NCBI GenBank assembly: GCA_018266055.1 | Contig: JAFDYT010000002.1 | Coordinates: 267,657 to 331,656, forward strand | Source: Bacteroidota bacterium | GTDB lineage: Bacteria > Bacteroidota > Bacteroidia > Cytophagales > Cyclobacteriaceae | Length of the DNA stretch: 64,000 bases | Direction of reading: 5' to 3' | Position numbers and translations under genes: made by a program | Part shown: positions 53,202-61,773 of the stretch, one piece after another | Layout: the number at the start of each line of letters is the position of its first letter | Numbering within the stretch: position 1 is the stretch's first letter | The notes under the pieces: model-generated | The model's input: only the letters and a program-made list of their open reading frames with translations | Databases searched by the model: none | Told to the model about the DNA's origin: nothing

Positions 53202-56200
53202 TTAGTTTTTCTTTATTCTCACTTTCATCACAAACTCATCCATGTCTACTTCGGTAGCGTCAGCAAGTTGGTCTTTCCATTCCAAACTAAGCGCCTGTGT
53301 TTCGGTGCAGATGTATTCTTTAAATTCTTTCAGCGAAGCAGAGGCCAACTCGCCGTCCTGTTCCACTTCAATGACAATTTTGTCGAGTACTTCCAGGCCA
53401 AGATCTTTGCGCAGGTTTTGAATGCGGTTCACAAAATCGCGGGCAATTCCCTCGCGCTTCAGTTCCGGTGTCAGCGTGATATCAAGCGCCACTGTGATGG
53501 TGCCTTCGCTCGCTACCGACCAGCCGGGAATATCCTGAGATGAAATCAGCACATCTTCTACAGAAAGATCGAATCCGCCTTTCGAAAGTTTGCCACTCTT
53601 TTCCAGGGTGTTGATTTCTTCTTTTGTAAGTGCATTGATCACCGCCGAAACTTCTTTCATTTTCGGCCCATACTGTTTGCCGAGTTTTGGCAAGTTGGGT
53701 TTCACACTTTTCACCAGCAAGCCCGACGTGTCGTCTATGTACTCGATCGCCTTCACGTTCACTTCCGATTTGATGATGTCTTCCACGCCTTTGATGCGGT
53801 TCGAGAATTTTTCATCAAGCACAGGAAGCAGTACACGTTGCAGTGGTGTACGCACTTTGATCTTGCTGTTTTTGCGAATGGAATGCACGAGCGAGCAAAT
53901 CGTTTGTGCATAGCCCATCGACAACTCAAGTTCTTTGTCGAAGCGATTAGTCTCAGCCTTCACCAACTCGGTATGGTGCACTGATTCAAACCGAAGCGGC
54001 GTGTTATTTTTCTTTGCGCTTTCGCGAATGTTGTCGGTAAGGTTTTTATACAGCCAGTCGGCAAAGAATGGTGCGATCGGCGACATCAGTTGCCCAGTCA
54101 CCATCAAACATTCGTACAACGTTTCGTAGGCGGCTTTTTTATCTTCCGTCATCTGGCCAACCCAGAAACGCTTACGGTTAAGGCGCACGTACCAGTTCGA
54201 CAAATGATCGTTTACAAATTCTTGAATCGCGCGTGCTGCCTTGGTCGGCTCGTAGTCTTCGTACGCCGCAGTAACTTCCACGATCAGCGATTGTAGTTTA
54301 GAAATAATCCAACGGTCAAGGTGCGTGAGTTTTTCATACGGCACGTTGTTCATTTCATCCTTGACAAAGTTGTCGATGTTGGCATACAAGGCGAAGAATG
54401 AATACGTGTTTTGCAATGTGCCGAAGAAGCGCCGTTGTGTTTCTTCAATACCGGCGAGGTCAAACTTCAGGTTATCCCAAGGCGGCGCATTTTCGATCAT
54501 GTACCAGCGCACTACGTCGGCGCCGTATTTATCCAATGTTTCAAAAGGATTGATCACGTTGCCTTTGCGCTTGCTCATCTTCTCGCCATGCTTGTCGAGC
54601 ACAAGACCGTTGCTGATTACATTTTTGAAAGCAACGCTGTCGTAAAGCAAACCGGCAATTGCGTGAAGCGTAAAGAACCAGCCGCGGGTTTGGTCTACAC
54701 CTTCCGCGATGTAGTCGGCAGGATAGGCGCCATCCCAACCTTTGCCAAAGGGCATCGGGTGATTGGCTTTCAGTTTGTCTTTGTCTAGGCCCCACTGTGC
54801 ATACGGCATAGCTCCGGAGTCGAACCACACGTCGATCAGGTCAGGCTCGCGGTACATAGGCTGCCCGGTTGAACTTGCCAGGACGATATTATCAACGTAA
54901 GGACGATGCAAATCGAACTCGGAATTTTGAATTTTAAATTTTGAATTATCAATGCCGGCCTTTGCTGCTTTTTCGATTTCGGATTTCAATTCTTCTACCG
55001 AGCCGATGCAAATTTCTTCTTTGCCATCTTTGGTGCGCCAGATCGGAAGCGGAGTTCCCCAAAACCGTGAGCGCGACAAATTCCAATCGACCAGATTTTC
55101 AAGCCAGTTGCCAAAGCGGCCTGTGCCGGTACTCTCTGGTTTCCAGTTGATGGTTTTGTTCAGTGCCACGAGGTTTTCTTTCTTCGCTGTAGTTTTGATA
55201 AACCACGCGTCGAGCGGATAGTACAACACCGGTTTGTCGGTACGCCACGAGTGCGGATACGTGTGCTCGTACTTACGCACGTCAAAGGCTTTGTTCTCTT
55301 CTTTCAGAATGATGGAGATGATCACATCGGTGTTTTTATAATCCGGATTGGATTCATCTTCATCGGTATAATTTTTTACATAAAAATCATTTTCGCTCAG
55401 CGGCTTGTGCGTTTTGATTTTGTAACGCTCCACTCCTTCTTTGAGCTTCGCGCCGATTTCTTTTACAAACTTTCCTTTTTTGTCGACCGTGGGCACTTCG
55501 TTGCCGGCTTCGTCGCGCAGCGTGAGCGCGGGAATTCCGTTCTGCTTGGCAGCGCGAAAGTCATCGGCACCAAACGTAGGCGAGATGTGAACGATTCCTG
55601 TTCCGTCTTCGGTGGTCACGAAATCACCGGCGATCACTTTGAATGCTTTGTCGGCATCGGTCAGCGGCGGCAGGTACGGCATCAGTTGCTCGTAAGCGAT
55701 GCCCACCAATTGCTTACCGGTAAACTCACCCACTATTTCAAAAGGAATAGCCTTGTCGCCAGGTTTGTAATTCTCCAGCTTCAGTTCTTTGTTCTTCTCA
55801 GCAAAATATTTTGAAACCAGATCCCTGGCCAGCACTACGCTGACTGCTTTGTGCGTGTAAGGATTGAATGTATTGACTTGAACGTAATTGATCTTCTCGC
55901 CAACCGCCAGGGCTGTATTTGACGGCAGCGTCCACGGGGTGGTGGTCCAGGCGAGTATGTGAACGTCGCCATTCGCGGAAGCGAAAAGCGATTTGAATTT
56001 GGCGTCGTGCACTAATTTAAACTGCGCCACCACCGAGGTGTCTTTCACCTCTTTGTAGCAGCCGGGCTGATTTAGTTCGTGCGAGCTAAGGCCAGTGCCG
56101 TCGGAGGGCGAATACGGCTGAATGGTGTAGCCTTTGTACAGCAATCCTTTTTGGTAGAACTGTTTCAAAATCCACCACACCGTTTCGATATAGTCGTTGT

Positions 56201-56657
56201 TGTAAGTGATGTACGGATTTTGCAGGTCGACCCAGTAGCCCATCTTTTCGGTGAGCTCATCCCACTGGTCTTTGTACATCATCACCGTTTCGCGGCACTT
56301 TTGGTTGTAGGCTTCTATGGAAATTGTTTTGCCGATGTCGTCTTTGGTGATGCCGAGTTGCTTCTCTACCTGAAGCTCCACCGGCAAGCCGTGGGTGTCC
56401 CATCCGCCTTTGCGCTTTACCTGAAAACCTTGCAGGGTTTTGTAACGGCAGAAAATATCTTTCACCGTGCGGGCCATCACGTGGTGAATGCCCGGCGTGC
56501 CGTTGGCCGAAGGGGGCCCTTCGTAAAAGGTAAATGGCTTTTTGCCGTCGAGGTTAGTGACTGATTTTTCGAAAACCTTCTCGCGCTTCCAGAAGTCGAG
56601 CATGCCGGAAGCGACTTGCGCCAGGTTCAGTTCTTTGAATTCGTTGTATTTGCCCAC
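53202..56657 (-). CDS. ileS: Isoleucyl-tRNA synthetase, eukaryote-like (type 2) form
   Basis: 1151 residues, long like the archaeal/eukaryotic-type IleRS2. The HIGH region reads GTPGIHH (53-59), and KMSKRKGN starts at residue 693. The editing (CP1) domain, WDTHGLPVELQVE and the anticodon-binding C-domain are present. A short in-frame insert, encoded by an AATTCAAAATT-type repeat (54921-54947), gives NSKFKIQNS near residue 571. IleRS2 is often resistant to mupirocin; that is a family property and was not tested. First gene of the ileS-lspA-msrC-mutS-like run. Confidence 0.95.
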   Translation of the reverse strand: MGKYNEFKELNLAQVASGMLDFWKREKVFEKSVTNLDGKKPFTFYEGPPSANGTPGIHHVMARTVKDIFCRYKTLQGFQVKRKGGWDTHGLPVELQVEKQLGITKDDIGKTISIEAYNQKCRETVMMYKDQWDELTEKMGYWVDLQNPYITYNNDYIETVWWILKQFYQKGLLYKGYTIQPYSPSDGTGLSSHELNQPGCYKEVKDTSVVAQFKLVHDAKFKSLFASANGDVHILAWTTTPWTLPSNTALAVGEKINYVQVNTFNPYTHKAVSVVLARDLVSKYFAEKNKELKLENYKPGDKAIPFEIVGEFTGKQLVGIAYEQLMPYLPPLTDADKAFKVIAGDFVTTEDGTGIVHISPTFGADDFRAAKQNGIPALTLRDEAGNEVPTVDKKGKFVKEIGAKLKEGVERYKIKTHKPLSENDFYVKNYTDEDESNPDYKNTDVIISIILKEENKAFDVRKYEHTYPHSWRTDKPVLYYPLDAWFIKTTAKKENLVALNKTINWKPESTGTGRFGNWLENLVDWNLSRSRFWGTPLPIWRTKDGKEEICIGSVEELKSEIEKAAKAGIDNSKFKIQNSEFDLHRPYVDNIVLASSTGQPMYREPDLIDVWFDSGAMPYAQWGLDKDKLKANHPMPFGKGWDGAYPADYIAEGVDQTRGWFFTLHAIAGLLYDSVAFKNVISNGLVLDKHGEKMSKRKGNVINPFETLDKYGADVVRWYMIENAPPWDNLKFDLAGIEETQRRFFGTLQNTYSFFALYANIDNFVKDEMNNVPYEKLTHLDRWIISKLQSLIVEVTAAYEDYEPTKAARAIQEFVNDHLSNWYVRLNRKRFWVGQMTEDKKAAYETLYECLMVTGQLMSPIAPFFADWLYKNLTDNIRESAKKNNTPLRFESVHHTELVKAETNRFDKELELSMGYAQTICSLVHSIRKNSKIKVRTPLQRVLLPVLDEKFSNRIKGVEDIIKSEVNVKAIEYIDDTSGLLVKSVKPNLPKLGKQYGPKMKEVSAVINALTKEEINTLEKSGKLSKGGFDLSVEDVLISSQDIPGWSVASEGTITVALDITLTPELKREGIARDFVNRIQNLRKDLGLEVLDKIVIEVEQDGELASASLKEFKEYICTETQALSLEWKDQLADATEVDMDEFVMKVRIKKN
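54921..54947 (-). repeat. Short A/T-rich repeat inside ileS
   Basis: On the coding strand two AATTCAAAATT units, separated by TAAA, make a 27-bp low-complexity block in frame. Such GAATTTTGAATTTT-like blocks occur scattered through many bacterial genomes and sometimes inside genes. Confidence 0.5.
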
Positions 56658-56747
56658 AGTATAAAAAAATGAGGGCGCAAGTTATGAATTTATTGAAGGG
56701 TTTTAAAGCCCGATTTCAGGTCAAACTGGTAAAAAACGGGGCCTTTT

Positions 56748-57113
56748 TCAGGGTTTCCAGGCCGCCAGTTTCTGATGGAAGAACACGCTTGTATTTATTT
56801 TCTTTCCGTCTTTGAATTCGATTTGATACGGCTTGCCGCTCACCGACGACTCTGAGCCAATTTTTTCGATGAAGTCTTTCGCGGTTTTGATGGCTCTGCC
56901 GGCCTTCTCCCATTTCATCCGCAAGTGGTCGGCCGCAGCTTTGGCGCTGTAAGACGAGCCGTTGCGCCAGAATTTAGCGCCGTCCAGTTTTTCAACTTCC
57001 TTGAGCAGGAATTCTATTTTAGATTTTTCAGTAGCAGTCTGCTGGCTTGAAAATCCGACGGCCAAATCCGTCATTCCCGAAAGGGAGAAAAATAAAAGCA
57101 AAATCATTTTCAC
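56748..57113 (-). CDS. DUF5329 family exported protein
   Basis: 121 residues. A signal peptide is followed by KIEFLLKEVEKLDGAKFWRNGSSYSAKAAADHLRMKWEKAG (motif: NGS-YSAKAAADHLRMKW), the DUF5329 signature. The C-terminal IGSESSVSGKPYQIEFKDGKK completes the domain. These are small periplasmic proteins of unknown function. Upstream of ileS by 90 bp on the same strand. Confidence 0.82.
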   Translation of the reverse strand: MKMILLLFFSLSGMTDLAVGFSSQQTATEKSKIEFLLKEVEKLDGAKFWRNGSSYSAKAAADHLRMKWEKAGRAIKTAKDFIEKIGSESSVSGKPYQIEFKDGKKINTSVFFHQKLAAWKP

Positions 57114-57164
57114 CTGTTGTAATTTCTAATTCACAGGAATAAACGAAGAAGAAGACTTAAAATT

Positions 57165-57620
57165 TTACGACTCGGTAACCTCGTCGGTCACGATGTAGTT
57201 GATTAGCACAAAAGTGACCAGCAGCCCGGAGAAAAAACCCTCAAGTGCTACGATGAACGCCGCCATGTAGGGGTTAAGATACCGGCCCATCGGCTCGTTG
57301 TCGATGATGGACTGCATCAGGCCGCTATCGACCTTCATAAATATGAACATAAACAAGGCAAACCCGATGGAGCCTACTGCGCCGGTGGCAACACCTGTGA
57401 CCAGGGCTCGAAAGTAATTGATGTGTTTTCCGTGTGTCTCTTTAAATTTCTTGAGACCAAAGTATATTCCAAACATCAGGATGAAAACGTTGAGAAGCCT
57501 GAGTTCAACATTATGGTCCTGGTGGATCAGGCGCATCAACACAAAATAGACGATCAGGCTGAGAGCAATTCGCAATCCATAATTTTCCGGGATCCGGTTA
57601 GGGTTATTGAAAAAATTCAT
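57165..57620 (-). CDS. DUF4199 membrane protein
   Basis: 151 residues with four TM helices. The conserved YGLRIALSLIVYFVLM at the start, FMFGIYFGLKKFKETH and the Gly-rich third helix RALVTGVATGAVGSIGF fit DUF4199. Function unknown. It lies 51 bp upstream of the DUF5329 gene and diverges from the SRPBCC gene. Confidence 0.8.
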   Translation of the reverse strand: MNFFNNPNRIPENYGLRIALSLIVYFVLMRLIHQDHNVELRLLNVFILMFGIYFGLKKFKETHGKHINYFRALVTGVATGAVGSIGFALFMFIFMKVDSGLMQSIIDNEPMGRYLNPYMAAFIVALEGFFSGLLVTFVLINYIVTDEVTES

Positions 57621-57728
57621 GGCATGAGGGGGTTTAGTCTACTCTAATTTTAAAAAATTTACCATGACAAACAATCATATTCGGTTTAATATTTCATACA
57701 TTCGATAACTCACACAAATCAAACTGTT

Positions 57729-58295
57729 ATGAAATCTAAAATCTTTAAGGTTATTGGCTTTGTGTTGCTTGGCTTTGCTGTCGTGTTTGCTATAATAGGT
57801 GCGTTCTTTTCACCAAAGTCGCACATCGAGCGATCGATAGTCATCAATGCACAACCTGCTGTTATTTTCGGGCAAATTAACAGCTTGAAAAATGCGATCA
57901 AGTGGATGCCCTGGGGCGAAAAAGATCCCAACACAAAATATGCGTTTGAAGGACCCGAGTCGGGTGTGGGCGCTAAAATGAGTTGGCAAAGTGAAGTGGT
58001 TGGTAATGGCTCGCAATGGATTATCACCAGCGAAGAAAACAAACACCTGAAAACAGGAATGAACTTCGACATGGACGGAACCTACACCGCCGAGATTTTT
58101 CTCGAGCCTGCCGAAGGCGGAACGAAAGTGACCTGGACGTACGACGGTGACGTGACCGACGCGGGCATGGCTACCTCGCTGATGGGCAAACTCATGGGCA
58201 AATTTATGGATGGCCTACTCGGGCCCGACTACGAAAAAGGACTGAACAACCTGAAGGCATCGGCCGAACGTGAACAGAAAGCCGCCGAGAATTGA
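57729..58295 (+). CDS. SRPBCC-family protein with N-terminal membrane helix
   Basis: 188 residues. One TM helix (about 7-27) is followed by a START/polyketide-cyclase-like SRPBCC domain (VINAQPAVIFGQINSLKNAIKWMPWGEK, then AEIFLEPAEGGTKVTWTYDGD; given in part). Such proteins bind hydrophobic ligands; the ligand is unknown. The gene ends in a strong terminator. Confidence 0.85.
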   Translation: MKSKIFKVIGFVLLGFAVVFAIIGAFFSPKSHIERSIVINAQPAVIFGQINSLKNAIKWMPWGEKDPNTKYAFEGPESGVGAKMSWQSEVVGNGSQWIITSEENKHLKTGMNFDMDGTYTAEIFLEPAEGGTKVTWTYDGDVTDAGMATSLMGKLMGKFMDGLLGPDYEKGLNNLKASAEREQKAAEN

Positions 58296-58320
58296 TTTCA
58301 AAAAATAATATGTCTTTTCA

Positions 58321-58356
58321 AAAAGTCTCGCATGCAACCTTGCGGGACTTTTTTGT
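58321..58356 (+). terminator. Rho-independent terminator after the SRPBCC gene
   Basis: AAAAGTCTCGCA and TGCGGGACTTTT pair over 12 bp (one T-G wobble) around the 8-nt loop TGCAACCT, followed by a T-run. The A-run on the 5' side means it could also end transcripts from the convergent GtrA gene. Confidence 0.85.
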
Positions 58357-58379
58357 TCAAGTCTGTCCAAATCAGTCGG

Positions 58380-58766
58380 CTACGAATTGAAGGTGAAAAA
58401 ATAGCTGGCGAAAAAATTCCAGAACATCACCACCGCGATAGACACAAGCTTGGCGAAATAAAAATTCCATTTCCATCGCCCGTGCAGCAAGTAGATGATT
58501 CCGTTGCTCATCAATACTCCAATCGTCGAGAGGCTCAAAAATTTTACATACTGAAAAGCGACTTCGGGGTTAGTGCTTTGAAAAGTCCAAAGCCGGTTGA
58601 GGATAAAGTTGCTTGAGGCAGCCGCAAAAAAACCGCACGTGTTGGAAATGTATTTGTTAAAGCTGAATTTTTCTTTGAACAAAAAAGTGATTCCAAAATC
58701 CACCGCCATACCGGAAATACCGACCACGCCAAATTTCAAAAATTTATAAAACAAAGCTTCCGTCAT
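58380..58766 (-). CDS. GtrA-family membrane protein
   Basis: 128 residues with four TM helices and the GtrA signature (FLKFGVVGISGMAVDFGITFL, CGFFAAASSNFILNRLWTF). GtrA-like proteins are thought to flip or position polyprenyl-linked sugars for glycosyltransferases. It overlaps the GT39 gene by 4 bp, so a joint role in glycolipid or glycan modification is likely. Confidence 0.88.
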   Translation of the reverse strand: MTEALFYKFLKFGVVGISGMAVDFGITFLFKEKFSFNKYISNTCGFFAAASSNFILNRLWTFQSTNPEVAFQYVKFLSLSTIGVLMSNGIIYLLHGRWKWNFYFAKLVSIAVVMFWNFFASYFFTFNS

Positions 58767-60325
58767 CGGGCAGGCAAAGGGTTGAGGTAGGTTCCGTTAT
58801 AGTTTTTCAATCTATAAAAAAAAGCATAGCGCATGGTTTTTCCAGCGCGTTTTATTTCAACGGTATCCATCGGCTCAATCTTTTCAAAATACGATCCAAA
58901 CCGTTCGTAGGGGTCGGCATACACATTGCTTACCGCGATGTGGTAGTAATCCTGACCTTGTTTCAGTCCGCCGCGCTGTTGGTTTATCCACGCATACTTG
59001 TGGATGTCGTTCATCGGTCCCATCAGAAACACATTGCGATGTAAAGGATACGCCGCATAAAAATCCAGATGCGATCCGGGAAACCATTTGTATGAAACTA
59101 CGCCTGCACCGGCAGGCATACGACCACTGCTTTCTTCACGAGAAGCAATCGTCTTGAAATGCTCGCCAACCTGATCCCACCCGTACAAATCCTGTGTAAA
59201 ATCGTATTCGCCAAAATTTACCAACGGCGAAGTCTTTCCAAGTTGAAACGGGGAATAATTAATGATGTAAAGCGCGATGAACATAAGCGTCACCAAAAAG
59301 TAAGAAGGGAATTTTATCCAGAAAAAAATCCGTGCTTCACTTCCTTTTCGCTCAGCCCAGTAGGCTGCCGCGAGCAGCATCAGGGCAAGAAACGCCGGGC
59401 TCGTCCAATGAGGCAAAGTGGAACGAAACACGGAAAAGCCCGTGAACACTACCCACAGCGGGATAGTCATGGCCAGCAGGTATCGTGAGAACTTCCTGTC
59501 GATAAAATTTTTCTTTTTGATCAGGGCCACGAGCGCCACTACAATCAAGACATAGTTCACCGGATTGTTATAACCCACCTGCCCAAAAATTTCAGTAAAG
59601 AAATAATCAGGCCTGATCTCAAGTGCCGGCGTCACGCGGTTGCCATGAAAGGTGAAGCTGATAAAATCGTTTTGCATATTCCAGATCAGCAGCGGTAGCA
59701 ACACGATGAAAGAAATTATCCCCGCGAGGTAAAACGAAATCTCTTTTAGCCAATTCCGGTTGAAGAAAATTACATACGCAAAAACACCAAACCACAAGAA
59801 CGCGCCCTGGTATTTTGAGATCATCGCCAAGCCGGCTACCAATCCAAACCACAATATTTTTTTTCGCTCGACTGAAGTAAGTGTCTCTACAGGCAGAAAA
59901 TCAACCATGGCGTTCATGGCCAGCAGCCAGAAAAATACCAGCGAAGCATCGGGCGAGAAAGAAAAGCCGCCGATAAGCGAACAGTAGATCGAGCCAGTAA
60001 ACAGGTATGCTGCATACAAACCGGTCGTGGTGTTTTTTATTTTACTTCCGATTCGAAAAATCGTCCAGGTACTTATCGCCGAAAGAATGATGGAACCAAA
60101 ACGAAGAAAAAAGTCGTCTTGCAATAAAAGATTGAGCGAAAAAATCTGCGCCACGATTCCTACCATCGGCGGATGGTCGAAGTGACTCCAGTCTGGAAAG
60201 AGCGCATAGGTCCAGTAGTACACTTCGTCGTTGCCAAGTTCTACCTGCGAGGCAAAGAACATCCGTACCACCGAGGCTATCCCGATCAGGTAGAGTACAT
60301 ATTTTTTATTTTGATGGTCGCTCAC
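58763..60325 (-). CDS. Family 39 glycosyltransferase (ArnT/PMT-like)
   Basis: I use the GTG at 60325, 8 bp after the fucosidase stop; the frame extends to an ATG at 60367 that would overlap the fucosidase gene by 34 bp. From the GTG there are 520 residues with about 11 TM helices. The first periplasmic loop holds GNDEVYYW (Asp33-Glu34, the catalytic acidic pair of GT-C enzymes) and FDHPPMVG. It uses a polyprenyl-phosphate sugar. The acceptor is unknown; position with GtrA and a fucosidase suggests surface glycan or glycoprotein modification. Confidence 0.85.
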   Translation of the reverse strand: MSDHQNKKYVLYLIGIASVVRMFFASQVELGNDEVYYWTYALFPDWSHFDHPPMVGIVAQIFSLNLLLQDDFFLRFGSIILSAISTWTIFRIGSKIKNTTTGLYAAYLFTGSIYCSLIGGFSFSPDASLVFFWLLAMNAMVDFLPVETLTSVERKKILWFGLVAGLAMISKYQGAFLWFGVFAYVIFFNRNWLKEISFYLAGIISFIVLLPLLIWNMQNDFISFTFHGNRVTPALEIRPDYFFTEIFGQVGYNNPVNYVLIVVALVALIKKKNFIDRKFSRYLLAMTIPLWVVFTGFSVFRSTLPHWTSPAFLALMLLAAAYWAERKGSEARIFFWIKFPSYFLVTLMFIALYIINYSPFQLGKTSPLVNFGEYDFTQDLYGWDQVGEHFKTIASREESSGRMPAGAGVVSYKWFPGSHLDFYAAYPLHRNVFLMGPMNDIHKYAWINQQRGGLKQGQDYYHIAVSNVYADPYERFGSYFEKIEPMDTVEIKRAGKTMRYAFFYRLKNYNGTYLNPLPAR

Positions 60326-60333
60326 GTTGTGCG

Positions 60334-61773
60334 TCAATATACTTCCACATTTGAAATCACCGGACAAGCCTTAGCGGCTAAAATAGTGATTTTGATTTTG
60401 TCGGTCTCCACCGGATTAATTTTCACAATTCGTTTATGGCCAATCGTGGTAGCCGATGCCACTGGCTGCCATTGCCCATCGCGCCAGACTTCTACCGAAA
60501 AAGATTTTACACGCTGGCCTAGTTTAATATATTCCTGCAGTACAATGTATTTTATGATTTCCAATTTCGGCAACTCTATTTCAACGCTTGCCTGAGTTTC
60601 GCCGTCGTTGGTAGCCCAATAGGTTTCGGCATTGCCATCCGTAAGATTCATCGGCGAGTAGGTTTCGTCGTTGCCGCGATAATCCGCTGTTACTTTGGCT
60701 TTCAACGCCAGATTGGTTTTGAATTCTTCGTTCAGCAATTTCCTAAAACCCTGCAACGACTTCACGTCGTTTTCATGAAATTGGCCACGTCTGTCGGGTG
60801 GCACGTTGAGCAACAACAAGGATCCGCGTCCAACCGATTTCAAATAAATATCAAACAACTGCTCAGGTGTTTTTACCAGCGAGTCTTCCTTGGCGTGATA
60901 AAACCACCCCGGCCGTATCGACACGTCGCATTCGGCCGGAATCCATTGCTCGCCATTTTCATTTCCCTGATTGAGCAGATTTTCTATTCCTGCTTTGCCT
61001 GCATACAATGTATCCGACGAAATCGTATTCCAGTTCGTTTCGCCTACTTCCCCGCGCTCATTTCCCACCCAGCGTACACCAGGGCCGGCATCGCTAAAGA
61101 AAATTATTTCAGGGTTTACCTTACGCACGAGATCAAGTGTGGTGGGCCAATCGTAGTAAGAGCGACCATTTATTTTTCGGGCTTCGCGCGATCCACCGTA
61201 ATATCCATCGCCGCCGTTGGCTCCGTCAAACCACATTTCAAACACTGAAGGGTAAAGTGCAAATAATTCTTTCAACTGATTGCGATAGTATTCAATGTAC
61301 TCCGGCGATCCGTACGCCTTATGGTTACGGTCCCACGGCGAAAGATAAATACCAAACTTCAGGCCCGCCTTCTGACAAGCTTCTGCCACATCGTGAACTA
61401 CATCGCCTTTGCCTTCTTTCCACGCACTGCTTTTTACCGAATGCTCGGTGTATTTGCTTGGCCACAAACAGAAGCCATCGTGATGCTTGCAAGTAAGGAT
61501 GAGCCCTTTGAACCCTGCGGCTTTCAGCTCCGTAACCCACTGCGTCGGATTAAAATCAGTCGGGTTGAATACCTTAGGGCTCTCATCGCCATAGCCCCAC
61601 TCCTTGTCGGTAAAGGTGTTGGTAGTGAAGTGAACGAAGGCATTCAGCTCCATATCATGCCAGGTCAACTGTGCGGCCGTCGGCACCGGGAGCACCGCTT
61701 CGGGAGCAGTCACTTTTTTAGAACTACAGGCGAAGCAACTTGCCAGCAGCGCCATCAGATAAATTTTTTTCAT
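60334..61773 (-). CDS. Alpha-L-fucosidase (GH29) lipoprotein with C-terminal discoidin-like domain
   Basis: 479 residues with a lipobox LASC (Cys13). The GH29 core has CKHHDGF (95-101) and the nucleophile Asp183 in [11 protein letters not shown]. The C-terminal 140 residues ([22 protein letters not shown]) look like an F5/8 type C carbohydrate-binding domain. It removes terminal alpha-fucose at the cell surface. It overlaps the thioredoxin-domain gene by 4 bp. Confidence 0.9.
   Translation of the reverse strand: MKKIYLMALLASCFACSSKKVTAPEAVLPVPTAAQLTWHDMELNAFVHFTTNTFTDKEWGYGDESPKVFNPTDFNPTQWVTELKAAGFKGLILTCKHHDGFCLWPSKYTEHSVKSSAWKEGKGDVVHDVAEACQKAGLKFGIYLSPWDRNHKAYGSPEYIEYYRNQLKELFALYPSVFEMWFDGANGGDGYYGGSREARKINGRSYYDWPTTLDLVRKVNPEIIFFSDAGPGVRWVGNERGEVGETNWNTISSDTLYAGKAGIENLLNQGNENGEQWIPAECDVSIRPGWFYHAKEDSLVKTPEQLFDIYLKSVGRGSLLLLNVPPDRRGQFHENDVKSLQGFRKLLNEEFKTNLALKAKVTADYRGNDETYSPMNLTDGNAETYWATNDGETQASVEIELPKLEIIKYIVLQEYIKLGQRVKSFSVEVWRDGQWQPVASATTIGHKRIVKINPVETDKIKITILAAKACPVISNVEVY

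Noticed and set aside
55251..55814. A 187-codon hydrophobic plus-strand frame inside ileS
   Set aside because: The hydrophobic look is a by-product of the opposite charged IleRS sequence; ileS is certain.
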